Notes: a model not told the origin generated them from the letters alone. A DNA stretch of 64,000 nt from Dactylorhiza incarnata (GCA_033032865.1 JAWHQI010000263.1:2108001-2172000); one strand, 5' to 3'; positions 20,813 through 33,182 are shown, counted from the stretch's first letter. Program-made: numbers and translations.

Positions 20813-23290
20813 CCCTTGAAGTGAGCTTCAGGGACAACTCCAAGGCAAGCGCGAAGCTTCTTGAACGGCCCCGCAAATAGGGGCTTTGTGAATATGTCCG
20901 CCAGGTTCTCTTCACTCCGCACATGCTCCACCGCAAGCGAGCCACCCAACACCTTCTCTCGGATGAAGTGGTGCTCGATCTTTATGTGCTTTGTTCTTGC
21001 GTGACAGACTGGGTTGGTTTCCAGCTTCAGAGCACTCTCGTTGTCTCCATGCAGCACAGTAGGTCATCTTACCTTCTTATCCACATCTTCCACTAGCCTC
21101 CTCAGCCAGACACACTCCTGAGCTGCTAAGGATGACGCTTTGTACTCAGCCTCAGTGGTGCAAAGGGAAATGGAATCCTGCTTCTTGCTACACCATGAGA
21201 TGGCAGTGGCTCCACACATGAACACGTAACCTGATGTCGACTTGCGGTCATCAGCGTCATCTGCGTAATCTGCATCTATGTAGCCATGCAGCTTGAAGTC
21301 GGTCCTCCCTTCATAGAACAACCCCATCTCAAGGGTCCCCTTCACATACTTCAGTATCCCCTTGGCTGCCTCCAGATGAGGCTTCCGCGGCTCCTGCATG
21401 TACCGACTCACTCGGCCGACAGCAAATGCGATGTCCGGCCTTGTGATGGTCAGATAGATAAGGCTCCCCACTAGTGCCCGGAAGATCTTCCGATCAGGAA
21501 GAATCCTCCCTTCTTCCTTCCGAAGCTTCAGCCCAACCTCCAGTGGAACGGAGCTGCTCTTCCCCTCCTTCATGCCGAATCTCTCGACGATTTTCTCGGC
21601 ATACGCCTTCTGGGTCACGAGCAGTCTGCCACTTATCTTCTCCACTTGAAGTCCAAGGAAATGGTGCAGCTCACCAAGATCCTTCATCTCAAACCGGATG
21701 GCTAGTTGCTGTCTCAGCGTCGCGACCTCTTCACCGTTGTTCCCTGTCACGATCATGTCGTCGACGTATAGCAGCACCAGCAGGTGAAGATCTTCACTCT
21801 TCTTCACAAACATGCTAGAGTCTGAGTCTGAGACATCATAACCACGGAACTGCAGATACTCTGCAATCTTCACATACCAGGCTCTCGGCGCCTGTTTCAA
21901 CCCATAGAGGGCCTTCATCAGCTTGCAGACGTGACGTGGCTGAGACTTGGACACATACCCAGGTGGTTGCACCATGAATATGTCCTTGTCTATCTCTCCG
22001 TATAGGAATGCGTTCTTCACATCAAACTACCACAGCTTCCACCCTCTGCACGCTACTAGGGCAATGACCGTCCTCACCGACGTCATCTTCGCCACAGGAC
22101 TGAAGGTCTCCTCATAGTCCTCTCCATAGGTTTGTGAGAAACCTCGAGCGACAAGCCTAGCCTTGTACCGCTCCACTCCTCCATCAGCTCTCTTCTTCAC
22201 CTTGTACACTCACTTGCAGGTGACAGGTTTGATGCCCTCCACCATGGGAACAAGGTCTCATGTCTCATTCTTCTTCAGGGCCTCCATCTCCTCATCCATG
22301 GCCACGTCCCACTCCTTGGTGCCAACAACATCTTCAAAGCGGGCAGGTTCCCTCTCGTCGAGTGGTCCTGCGAAGAAGTAAGAGACCAAACTCACGAAGT
22401 TCCCCTCCTTATAGCGAGCAGGCGGGACGATGGTCTGCTTCAACCTCCTCAAGGCTTGGCCACTTTCTACCGCTCCGGTAGACACCTCCTCTCCAGCTCC
22501 TCCTTGAACTTCTCTTGAAGCAGCGCTCCCCCTGCTTCTAGAGCTTGAAGCTCCACCTGAGCCAGAAGCCCCCCTTGAGCCAGATGGCGATGGGGCACTT
22601 GGAGATACCTCCAACTCTACCATAGAGTCCCCAGTGACTCTCTCTTCTTCTTCCCTGCTTGATTCTCCACTCTCCGGCAACACCACAAAAGAGACTCTCT
22701 GATACGAGATCAGTTCTTCAAACACAACGTCGCGCGAGACGACGAACATGTGGGTCTGCGGGTTCATGCACTTCCATCCCTTCTTCCTCTCGTCGTGGCC
22801 GATGAAAACACACTTCCTCGCTTTCGGCTCCAACTTGGTTCTCTCAGCCTCTGGAACGTGCACGAATCAGGTAGAGCCAAACACCCTCATGTGACTCACA
22901 TCTGGCTTCTCCCTGAACATGAGTTGGTGTGGAGACACCATCCTGTTGGGGCTCAAAGGTAGCCGGTTGATCACATGGGTGGCACATGTCATTCCCTCCG
23001 CCCATAAGGCTTTGGGAATCCCCTTGGCATGTAGCCAACTCCTGGTAGTCTCCACCAGATGGCGGATCTTCCTCTCTGCGACCCCATTTTGCTGAGGGGT
23101 GTGGGCGCAGGAGAGCTCTCGCCGGATGCCGAACTTCCTGCAGAAAGAGTTAAAAGCGTTAGAGGTAAACTCTCCCCCCCCCCCCCCCCATTATCACTTC
23201 TTAACTTCTTCACCCTCAGGTTCAGCCTCCCCTCCACTAGTTCCTTCCACTCCTTGAACTTCTCAAGCACTGAGTTGAAAAACTAAAAAT
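20813..23290 (-). pseudogene. Ty1/copia pol, 5'-truncated, with nonsense mutations
   Basis: Minus-strand order: integrase core fragment (KFKEWKELVEGRL, LRSDNG), the integrase C-terminal half (HAKGIPKALWAEGMTCATHV, RKCVFIGHDERKKGWK), reverse transcriptase ([31 protein letters not shown]) and RNase H (YIDADYADDADDRKSTSGYV, CTTEAEYKASSLAAQECVWL, then VRSEENLADIFTKPL). In-frame stops replace the expected residues after KKNET (W), CK (W), GWKLW (Q) and DKKVR. At least the Trp and Gln changes are explained by C-to-T or G-to-A transitions. Gag, protease and the 5' LTR are absent, and sequence identity ends near 23290. It is a dead copy with its 3' LTR at 19870-20808. Confidence 0.92.
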
Positions 23291-24249
23291 AATTAGTATA
23301 CATACATTTTGATTTTCCAAACAATAAAAATATAAATGGAAGGACAAAAAATAGGTTTGTTGATAAATGCAAGTGCAAAATCTATGTAGGTAAATATAAT
23401 TAGAGTGAAATACATGTAAGTAATCCAGATCCGAGTGAAATACAGGTAAGGAATCTAAATATTCCAGAAAACTAGCTGCAAGCACACAGATTTTTCGAGG
23501 AGAAATGGAGAAATCGCAATACCAAAAACTCTGCAGTTGACGGCGAGGAGAACGAAGGGTTGGGTTGCATGTGGAGAATGAAGGGCTAGACGACGAAGAA
23601 TGAAGGGCTGACTGGCGAGTAGAACGAAGGGCCAGCCGGCTATAATACATCGAAGGAGAAGGCACTCGCAGACTCTCACGAAGACTGACGTGCTAGGGCG
23701 AAAACCATAAGACACGGTTCGCGGACTGGAGTCGTGAAAAAATCACGACTCCAAATCACGAAAATTTTGCGGGTTTTGGGCGGTGGATTTCAGCACCGCT
23801 GACCCTAAAACTCTTATTTGGCGGGGTGGTGGAATAAACTGCAGCACACCGCTCCCAAAATGCCCCGCCAAACAGAGCCTACATTTGACAAGAACGGTCT
23901 AGACATGAATGTCAGATTCAAAACCAAGTCCAAAAAACATGCCCATGAATCCCTCTACCTAATCCTGGGATGGATAGATATGTGCAATGATTTTCAGCAC
24001 GAAAAGGAAAAAAGTAGGCTGTCAGGTTGAAATCCCACGAGCTGAATCATGTTGAACAGATCAATGGCGTCTCCTGCGGAATCTGATTGAAAGAGGCATT
24101 TGATCATGGTGCTGTACAAATATATGTTGGGATTTTGTTCAGAGTTCTAGGATTCTGAAGGCGTAATAGTTAAAACTCAGGGAAGATGAGACGCGGAGGG
24201 GCGAGCCGGCAAAAGTGAGAATCTTGAAGTGGAGTGGCTCTGCATCTAG
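23291..24249. other. Intergenic sequence with hairpins
   Basis: No gene recognised. An 11-bp perfect hairpin (tggagtcgtga / tcacgactcca) is at 23728-23752. A second inverted repeat (tttggcgggg / ccccgccaaa) spans 23817-23874 and ends ccaaacagagcc, a MITE-like terminus without a clear partner. Confidence 0.45.
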
Positions 24250-24408
24250 GAAATTTTATTTGTGCGTCGGACGCACCTTGATCTTTGTGTGCACCAAAAT
24301 AAGCGCTTATTTTTTTGCAACGTGTCCTACATGCACTGTTTCAAACGCTCAACGAAAAGAAAAAAAGATTCTTCCCCCAAAACTTCTCCCGACGAAACCT
24401 GGAATACG

Positions 24409-27400
24409 ATCGAAAAATCCTCATTGCGCCCTGAAATACTCGCTCGTCTAGCCGGTCGTGTTCCTCATTTGGAAGAAAAAAGTGCAATCTTTTCTTCCCA
24501 TCCATTTAGTACAAGGTATGACTTCTGTCATTAGGGTTATTTATATTTTTTGTTCAATTTCGCTTACATCTTTTACAGTCCAGTTCGATTCTGCCATTAT
24601 TGTTCCTGTTAGTTATCAGTTCGGTAAAAATACGTTACAGTTATATATTCCAGTCCGGGAATAACTTTTTGGTTTATTTATATGTATTAGCCGTCTATAT
24701 TTTTTACGATTGTAATTTCCAGTGGTGATTATTTTTGTACAACTAGATTTCATCTTTGCAGTCGAAAAATTCAATCGTAAATCTGTGTTTCTATATATAG
24801 TTCAACTTTGTGGTTATAAATTACAGTCTGAAATACTCGCTCGTCTAGCCGGCCGTGTTCCTCATTTGGAAGAAAAAAATGCAATCTTTTCTTCCCATCC
24901 ATTTAGTACAAGGTATGGCTTCTGTCATTAGGGTTATTTATATTTTTTGTTCAATTTAGCTTACATCTTTTACAATCCAGTTCAATTTGCCATTATTGTT
25001 CCTGTTAGTTATCAGTTCGGTAAAAATACGTTACAGTTATATATTCCAGGCCGGGAATAACTTTTTGGTTTATTTATATGTATTAGCCGTCTATATTTTT
25101 ATGGTTGTAATTTCCAGTTGTGATTGTTTATGTACAACTAGATTTCATCTTTGTAGTCGAAAAATCTAATCGTAAATCTGTGTTTCTAGATATAGTTCAA
25201 CTCCGTGATTGTAAATTACAGTTGTAATTTCTTATTGTTCTCTAAGTTTAATCTTTGCAGTTGTTTGTAGATGCGAGGTAGCAACTATTTGTATTGCAAA
25301 TGTGCTATTTTGTCATTTAAAGAAAATGCAAAACCGTTATTGAATGTTTTATCAAAGTAATCAAAAGCTGCTCTTCAGGATGCACGTTTGTTTTCTATAT
25401 TTAACATGACAAACACCCCCCAGAACATCCCCCCAACTCCATTATTTATTCCTACTCCGTTGAGAAGGAATTTTTTTTGTTATGAAAGTTTTATGTTAAA
25501 TTTACTGTGAATCAAGTGCCCCTTATTTTAGGACTCCCTAATCAAGGCAAGATCTTTGATTTTAAGAGCACCACTTGTCGATTTTAAGCAAAAAGACTTG
25601 ATTAAGGAGGTGCCGGACCTTGGAAATGAAGATTGATCTCCGACATTAGTCAATTAATTAGTCAAACATGTATTGTGCGCATTTTTCTTCCCATTGTAGA
25701 GGATTCAATGTTCTTGTTTACGCAGATAGAATTTTTATATGATGATGTAAGTGAGTTCATGCAAGAGATTATTAGAAGATGAGTTATTTAGACAGCCAAG
25801 GGAATCCCAACAACGTTGAAGGCTGGCAGAAGGACATGCCAAGGATCAGAGGTTCAGTAACGTCAAAAATTCTCCAAGCCTTTTGAAGCATTATTACTAA
25901 GAAACTTTGAAGAATATATATTTGAATATGTATAATGCTAGAACAAATCATTTAGTAATCATTAAACAATGATGCATGAAATTATGTTGAAGCAATTATG
26001 CATGAAATTATGATGGATGTTAATATGTTAATATTTCTAGAACAAATCATTTACTTATGTTTACTGCTAGGTTTTGTTATGCAAGTGATGTTCTTAACTT
26101 CTATGTTCAGTTCTATTCATATAGCTGCTTGATACTGGATCGTAATATCTACTTGTTACTTGTCATTAGTTTATAATTCAAGTCGAATTTTTTAGTTTTA
26201 TGTTCAGTTTTCAGAATTCCAATCTGAATATCCAATCGACATTTCATAATTCTAGTCGGAATTTCTAGTTCTTAAATTTGTTCAGCCATTGGTTGTTTTG
26301 TAAACAAATAGACACACTCAGCCATTTATTTTTATCATAGCCGCTGAATGAGCTTCAATAACTTATATGAATACTAGCCTTCAGAATGCAAGTTGTATTA
26401 AAAATAATACATCATATATCATTATAGGAAACCATTAGATCATTTATTATAAGAATCCATTACAATTGTTGATACACAACATAGGCTCCGTTTGGGGGGA
26501 CTTATTTTCACCGGTCAAGCGGTTACGATCGCATGAACCATGACTTAAATTAAGGCCCGGTTCATGTAGTCGTAACCGCTTGGCCGGTGAAAATAAGTCC
26601 CCCCAAACGGAGTCATAGACACAGGCTCTGTTTGGGACAGCTCTGGCAGATCGAAAAAATCCTCATTGCGCCGTGAAATACTCGCTCGTCTAGCCGGGCG
26701 TATTCCTCATTTGGAAGAAAAAAAGTGCAATCTTTTCTTCCCACCCATTTAGTACAAGGTGTATGGCTTCTGTCTTTAGTTTTTTTTTTATATTTTTTGT
26801 TCAATTTCGCTTACATCTTTTACAGTCCAGTTCGATTCTGCCATTATTGTTCCTGTTAGTTATCAGTTCGGTAAAAATACGTTACAGTTATATATTCCAG
26901 TCCGGGAATAACTTTTTGGTTTATTTATATGTATTAGCCGTCTATATTTTTTATGGTTGTAATTTCCAGTGGTGATTGTTTATGTACAACTAGATTTCAT
27001 CTTTGTAGTCGAAAAATCTAATCGCAAATCTGTGTTTCTAGATATAGTTCAACTTTGTGGTTGTAAATTACAGTTGTAATTTCTTATTGTTCTCTAAGTT
27101 TAATCTTTGCAGTTGTTTGTAGATGCGAGGTAGCAACTATTTGTATTGCAAATGTGCTATTTTGTCATTTAAAGAAAATGCAAAACCGTTATTGAATGTT
27201 TTATCAAAGTAATCAAAAGCTGCTCTTCAGGATGCACGTTTGTTTTCTCTATTTAACATGACAAACACCCCCCAGAACATCCCCCCAACTCCATTATTTA
27301 TTCCTACTCCGTTGAGAAGGAATTTTTTTTGTTATGAAAGTTTTATGTTAAATTTACTGTGAATCAAGTGCCCCTTATTTTAGGACTCCCTAATCAAGGC

Positions 27401-28345
27401 AAGATCTTTGATTTTAAGAGAACACCACTTGTCGATTTTAAGCAAAAAGACTTGATTAAGGAGGTGCTGGACCTTGGAAATGAAGATTGATCTCCGACAT
27501 TAGTCAATTAATTAGTCAAACATGTATTGTGCGCATTTTTCTTCCCATTGTAGAGGATTCAATGTTCTTGTTTACGCAGATAGAATTTTTATATGATGAT
27601 GTAAGTGAGTTCATGCAAGAGATTATTAGAAGATGAGTTATTTAGACAGCCAAGGGAATCCCAACAACGTTGAAGGCTGGCAGAAGGACATGCCAAGGAT
27701 CAGAGGTTCAGTAACGTCAAAAATTCTCCAAGCCTTTTGAAGCATTATTACTAAGAAACTTTGAAGAATATATATTTGAATATGTATAATGCTAGAACAA
27801 ATCATTTAGTAATCATTAAACAATGATGCATGAAATTATGTTGAAGCAATTATGCATGAAATTATGATGGATGTTAATATGTTAATATTTCTAGAACAAA
27901 TCATTTACTTATGTTTACTGCTAGGTTTTGTTATGCAAGTGATGTTCTTAACTTCTATGTCCAGTTCTATTCATATAGCTGCTTGATACTGGATCGTAAT
28001 ATCTACTTGTTACTCTTTATTAGTTTATAATTCAAGTCAAAATTTTTAGTTTTATTTTCAGTTTTCAGAATTCCAATCTGAATATCCAGTCGACATTTCA
28101 TAATTCTAGTCGGAATTTCTAGTTCTTAAATTTGTTCAGCCATTGGTTGTTTTGTAAACAAATAGACACACTCAGTCATTTATTTTTATCATAGCCGCTG
28201 AATGAGCTTCAATAACTTATATGAATACTAGCCTTCAGAATGCAAGTTGTATTAAAAATAATACATCATATATCATTATAGGAAACCATTAGATCATTTA
28301 TTATAAGAATCCATTACAACTGTTGATACACAACATAGACATAGT
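24409..28345. repeat. Three tandem copies of a MULE internal segment
   Basis: Copy A (24409-24827) is a partial first copy. Copy B runs from 24828 to 26483 and copy C from about 26649 to 28338. All start around tgaaatactcgctcgtctag, and B and C are nearly identical over 1.65 kb, differing by scattered substitutions and small indels. Copy C also carries the gatcgaaaaa(a)tcctcattg lead-in seen before copy A. No copy contains a long ORF. Other small elements interrupt the region (26484-26613 and possibly 28472-28833). Confidence 0.88.
26484..26613. mobile_element. 130-bp near-palindromic MITE
   Basis: The arms ggctccgtttggggggactt and aagtccccccaaacggagtc, continuing through attttcaccgg, are complementary almost to the centre. 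The direct repeat ATA (or CATA) flanks it. The empty site is preserved in copy C of the surrounding duplication (gatacacaacatagaca near 28324-28340), which fixes the insertion point. Confidence 0.9.
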
Positions 28346-28471
28346 TACATGAAAATGGAGAACGTGAAGTTAGATTATATTAAAATTTAAATATTTTCGG
28401 AATACTTGAAAAAATTGAATGACATATCCAAAGAGAAATCATCATTTAGGTCAAAGCATGGAGGAGTCCAC

Positions 28472-28833
28472 GGGCAGATTTAGAGGGGGCCCGAGAGACA
28501 CTGACACCCCATTATTTTTCAAAATTGTTAGTGAATTTGGATTCCTCTCGTCGCGGCAATGGATTTTGATACTTATATGTCAAAAACGGTGGCTAGATGA
28601 GGGAGAAAGAGCTCTGATAAGATGGAAGCATTCTCACGTCACGTGACTAGTTTGTTTTGGGACAAATATTGGCTATTCGCGGACCAAAGTTGGCTATTCG
28701 CAGACCAAGTTCAGCTATGTGCACCCCCAAAATTAATTTCCAACATGTGACCCATGACCCTCCTACTCACCCCACTAGTATTTGTGTTTAGATATTTTTT
28801 GTGCACCCCTATTTATAATTTTCTAGATCCGCC
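28472..28833. mobile_element. Possible MITE
   Basis: Left end gggcagatttaga and right end tctagatccgcc are inverted repeats if the left is read as a CpG-decayed form of gggcggatctaga. The interior has two copies of ttggctattcgc(g/a)gacca. No target duplication was confirmed. Confidence 0.4.
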
Positions 28834-28929
28834 ATGCCCATAAGTCAATGGAGTTGAGTTGCTTTCAAAAGCAGAATTGTCCATGAAGTTAAACTCATTT
28901 GTTTCTGGTGCAACGTCATCCACGACAGG

Positions 28930-31060
28930 TGACTTTTCCTTCGAATTTTTTTCTATGCAAAATAATATAATGCCAAAATCACTACATACATAAAATTAGA
29001 TCTCGAATAAAGACATAATATTAGAGTATTACTAAGTTTCTTTGTTGGCTTCCCCTAATGATTTTCAAACGTGCATTTGATAGACCTTTAAAGCGCATTG
29101 TAGGTGGATCCCTAACCACTCCTTTGTTCTTGTGGTTATCGTTAATGAAACCTTTTTTTTCATATTCTCATCATAATCTATCATCTCTTCAACTTTCTTC
29201 CCCATATTGTTCATGACACATAAAATATATTCCTTGACAATCTTGCAGTCCTCAACTCAATGGGCTAAGTCATACATGAACCACATCATGTGGTTTCTAC
29301 AGACTAAATTGGAATCGAAGTCATTTAGGCTTATAGTTTTGGAAATATACAAACTTTTCTTTGCTTTTAGAGTGAATCTATTTAGTATGTACTTATGACG
29401 AATTTGTTTTGCATTTTTCAAATTATACACTCTTAATAAATGTTTGCATAAAATTCCTCAACTTTCAAAACTTCTGCGAGAACATTCAACATCAAGTGTC
29501 GTTGAATTAAATTTGACGTATCATTGCTTATCATCTTTTGCTCCGTTACAATTCCGTGTGACATATAAGACATCATTATCAACATATCTTATTTCCTCTA
29601 CGATGTTAACGCCAACAACACCATCCATACATGATTGCTCAAAAATAGAGTAAATCCTCTTAGTGTAAATCTTTGACATTTGTTTAAGTAATAAACAATT
29701 TTTGAATTGTAAGGTTATACTACCTTGTTTGCATCTAAAGTCTCCATCATGCTCGGATCGACTCCAAGTTGATGTCATTTTAATCAACCCAGTAAAACAT
29801 TCAACAAGTGAACTTGTTGCTTTAGAACATCTATGTAAAATATTATTTGTCGATTGACTTCTTGTGTGGACAATATGTCAAGATCTTAACAATCTTTATT
29901 GAAAGCAGTTGATAATTTCATTCTTACCTTATATAAGTTACGCAACCATCTGATATCCTCCAAATTTTCTATTGATATCATATCACTCCAACACCTCTCA
30001 TATCACATTTGTTCATGCATTGGTATAATAAGGATTTTACACTTTTATCATAATTGAAGGTGTGTACTTTTGAAGGTGTTTTCTTTGAAATGTGTCATTA
30101 ACACAAACGATGAAGACTTGTAGTAAAAATCTTCTTAATGGCAATGACCATCACCTGGTCTTGGTCCGTAAATATCGTGGTGGGTTGTTTGCTGATAACA
30201 AATGTCAAGAAAGTCTCAAACATCCAACAAAATGATTCAATGTTTCTTGTGCTATAAAAGTCTCACCTAAAAAAATATTCTGCCAATTGTGATTAACTGC
30301 AATAAATGACGCAAGCCAAATTATATATGTTCAATCTATATGTCGTGTCAAATATGATAACATCACTGAAACAATCATAATCAATTTTATTGTGCTTATC
30401 AATTCAAAAGAAACTGGTAAACCTGTACGTTTCATTTGTTTGAACATCATATGAGAACATGCTATCATTCGATTGTCATTCATGTAATATTTTTTAGCAA
30501 ACTAATTGCATCACCACTTTTCTATTATTGCTTTTTTTCTCTCTGAACAAAATTGTAAGCATCACTCTTATTGAGCCCCACATTTTCAACACTCCAAACT
30601 TCATCGACTAGGAACTTATATGCGTTAACTGTTCTAATACCAACTCCGGTTATATTCTTAAGAAGACTAGTTTGGACATCAGATATACTACGATGAGACC
30701 AAAGAAATGTGTGACATTTTCTGACGCAAATGGGTAATTATATACTTTTAAGAACTTTGTTATCTCCCAATTGTTACCATCTTTAACGGCAGTGAAGTAT
30801 ATGCATGTCAAACATCCAGTGCTGGTACTTTTTTGTTCATCGTTCAATGACTTTTAATTCTTTAGATTAGCTTTGAAGAAACTATACCTTCGGCCCTTAA
30901 TAATCTTGATGTGTCCAATACACAATGTGTTATTTCTACACACTAAATTCGGTATTATGAACATACTCACAGTGCATTTTATATGCCTCTTCCTTATTCT
31001 GCACAATTGGGAAGATAACGTTTGCTTTCTGTCCAATGAGAAAGATATAACTCCATAAGT
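28930..31060 (-). pseudogene. FAR1/FRS-like MULE transposase, degenerate
   Basis: Minus-strand pieces appear in the order of the FAR1 family: a FAR1 DNA-binding segment (TGCLTCIYFTAVKDGNNWEI, then FLKVYNYPFASENVTHFF), a linker (TGVGIRTVNAYKFLVDEVWS), transposase-core remnants (IAVNHNWQNIFLG, FVGCLRLS) and the post-core block (KQMSKIYTKRIYSIFEQS). A C-terminal tail follows, with VVRDPPTMRFKGLSNARLK, close to the DPP..R.KG motif of FRS proteins. Several stops and frame changes interrupt it. In active elements these proteins are the MULE transposase; FAR1 and FHY3 are host proteins derived from them. This copy cannot be functional. Confidence 0.8.
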
Positions 31061-31631
31061 TGCAATAAATAATACACGAATGCAGACATCTTAAAAGATC
31101 CAAGAATATAAAATCAGTCCTACCGAAAAATCAAATTCCAATTGTAAATTACAGTCGCAACAGTTAACTCACATTACAGTCATAATTGAAAAATATGACT
31201 GAAAATGCAACCGGACTGAAAATATTCAGGATTTGTCTTCATCCAAACTGAAAATACACACATATGTAATGTCAACTCTACTACTCGAGGTTAACAACTT
31301 ACATTGCCAAAAATATCGACGTTTTTCTCGGAGGCGGGCTGCATAATCCATTGCTTTTATTTTCATCATTTTAGGGTCGAAAGCAGAACTATAGCGATAA
31401 AGGGAGAAGAAGATAGTTGGTACCGTCGGTAATGGTGGGATGAGTGAGCGCAGAAACGAGGAAGAAGACGCAGTGGCGAGGCAGAGTTTCCGAATAGGAG
31501 AGTGGAATGCTTTTTTTCCGAAACCCTAGAGAAAAACATGGGATCTGCTTGATCCGTTGCGATAAAAATAAGCGTCTATTTATGTTCGCACGAAGAGCAA
31601 GATACGCCCGGACATACACAAATTTCTTCAT

Positions 31632-32148
31632 GGCATGTAGGGTTTTTGAGTGATTTAAATATTAAAAAATAGTTTTTTTTAATTCCTATTTATGCAGTGG
31701 GAATAGCCAACGGATCTGCCTTAGGATCCGATCACCCATATTTATTTATTAAGGAAAAAAAAAGTATTTTGATTTTTCGAACAAGCCACCAATTCACCAA
31801 ACGAATTTCCGGCGTCATCTCCCTCTCACAAAGTTCTCCGCTCCACCGTCTTCCTCCACAAACAATATATAGTGAAGAAGAGGGAGAGAGAGAGAGAGAG
31901 AGGGAGAGAGAGAGAGAGAGAGCAACAGGGCCTTTCGACAATCGGCCGGTAAGATTTGATCCACCTTTCATCAGCGAAATTTCGCCCTTCATCACGAGGA
32001 CTCGGTGCCCGCCGTTCCCGATTGAAAGTCAGATCCCCAATCTTGGTCTTGCTTCCCGAAGGTATCAGTGCCATGGAGTTTCAAACATCGAACTCAAGCC
32101 AATTAGAAGATCTCATGCTCTCTAAGCCCTCACTGGCACTGCAATGAA
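31632..32148 (+). promoter_or_regulatory. TBL promoter/5' leader with GA microsatellite
   Basis: Between the MULE end and the TBL start codon. A (GA)n run interrupted by single G residues spans 31871-31922. The leader also holds a small upstream ORF (32073-32147). The transcription start is unknown. The MULE terminus lies about 500 bp upstream of the ATG, so it replaced or displaced any more distal promoter sequence. Confidence 0.5.
32073..32147 (+). CDS. Upstream ORF, 24 codons, abutting the TBL start
   Basis: ATG at 32073 opens MEFQTSNSSQLEDLMLSKPS plus four residues, and stops with TGA at 32145-32147, one nucleotide before the TBL ATG (tgaaATG). The frame is different from TBL. If the leader is transcribed from upstream of 32073, this uORF would be read first, and the tight spacing would favour reinitiation or leaky scanning. 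Its translation is an inference from position only. Confidence 0.4.
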   Translation: MEFQTSNSSQLEDLMLSKPSLALQ

Positions 32149-32960
32149 ATGGCAAGCGCTGTCCTTAGCCGGAGCGTATCCGCTCGCCTCAGCTATCGCG
32201 CCGTCAGCGTCAACAGTCCTCGAGTTTCCAATGTCGCACATCGAAAATGGTTGGTGCCTGGATCTTTCGTTAACGTTCTTGTCATCGTTTTCTTCCTCGT
32301 TTCGCTCGTCCTGGCTATGGCTTGCGTCGTTTACCTGTACTGGTTCCGGTATCTATCCCGCGGCGGCAGCGGCTTCATTTCGGCGTTCAGCAGTATGGCC
32401 GAGGACTGCGATGTCTTCCAGGGGAGCTGGGTGCCGCACGACTCGTACCCATTGTATAATAGCTCCGTGTGCCCATTTGTAGAACGAGGCTTCAATTGCT
32501 TGGCCAATGGAAGGAGAGACACGGAATATCTTCGATGGAGATGGAGGCCTCGGCTCTGTGAAGTCCCCCGGTTTGATGCGCATGAGATCCTGGAGAGGCT
32601 CCGGGGAAGAAGGATTGTGTTTGTGGGTGATTCAATGAGCAGGACACAGTGGGAGTCCCTAATCTGTCTTCTTATGACAGGAGTGGAGGATCCTCAGAGT
32701 GTGTATGAAGTTAACGGGAATAATATCACGAAAACTATTCAGTTTCTGGGAGTTCATTTCAGGTCTTTCAACTTCACCGTTGAGTTTTTTCGTTCAGTGT
32801 TCCTGGTGCAGCAGGGTCCACCGCCTAGTCATGGGCCTAAGAGAGTGAAGATGGCACTGAAGCTTGATAAAATGGATACTATACATCAGAGATGGGTTGA
32901 CTCTGATATTCTGATCTTTAATTCTGGGCATTGGTGGACGGAAACTAAATTGTTTGATGT
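32149..32960 (+). CDS. TBL10: TBL10-type O-acetyltransferase, exon 1
   Basis: First coding exon (270 codons plus 2 nt) of a TRICHOME BIREFRINGENCE-LIKE protein, a Golgi type II membrane enzyme that O-acetylates cell-wall polysaccharides. Residues 38-62 (GSFVNVLVIVFFLVSLVLAM onward) form the membrane anchor. The TBL domain starts at CDVFQGSWVPHDSYPLYNSS and continues with CPFVERGFNCLANGRRDTEY. The catalytic-type GDS motif is in RRIVFVGDSMSRTQWESLIC (GDS at 160-162). The exon ends KLFDV at a GTAAGT donor. The wording of these blocks is closest, from memory, to Arabidopsis TBL10; TBL8 or TBL11 relatives cannot be excluded. The DxxH motif that completes the active site would lie in a later exon outside the window. 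No stops or frameshifts were found. Confidence 0.93.
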
Positions 32961-33182
32961 GTAAGTTCTGATTCCAGATTTTTAGAGTTTTTTCTTTCAC
33001 TTCCAGCTAAATTAGTCATCTATTGGGCTGGATAACGACTCTTTTTACTGATTAGGGAGTTTTTTTTTGCTTATTGATGTTTTTCTGGAGTGAGGATACA
33101 ATTGCCCCTTGCTGTACATTTTGAATAAATTTATCATTTTTTGTTTAAGCAGGTATATGACGCATTTTATAATGTTTTCTTA

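Larger units (their letters stand above)
24250..31631 (-). mobile_element. Mutator-like element (MULE) with FAR1-type transposase
   Basis: The left end gaaattttatttgtgcgtcg, then gacgcaccttgatctttgtg and aaataagcgcttattt, is matched in inverted orientation at the right end (ataaaaataagcgtctattt, agagcaagatacgcccggac, atacacaaatttcttc). This gives diverged terminal inverted repeats of roughly 70 bp. The flanks tgcatctag (24241-24249) and ggcatgtag (31632-31640) could be a 9-bp target duplication with two changes, the size typical of Mutator elements. Inside are a FAR1-like transposase pseudogene (minus strand) and a triplicated non-coding segment. The right end lies about 500 bp upstream of the TBL start codon. 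Confidence 0.72.

Noticed and set aside
20306..20945. ORFs of 156-172 codons with repeating blocks
   Set aside because: They translate the 42-bp array in the copia LTR.
31697..32125. 142-codon plus-strand ORF upstream of TBL
   Set aside because: It runs through the GA microsatellite (RERERE) and has no domain. The TBL frame with its membrane anchor and GDS motif is the real gene.
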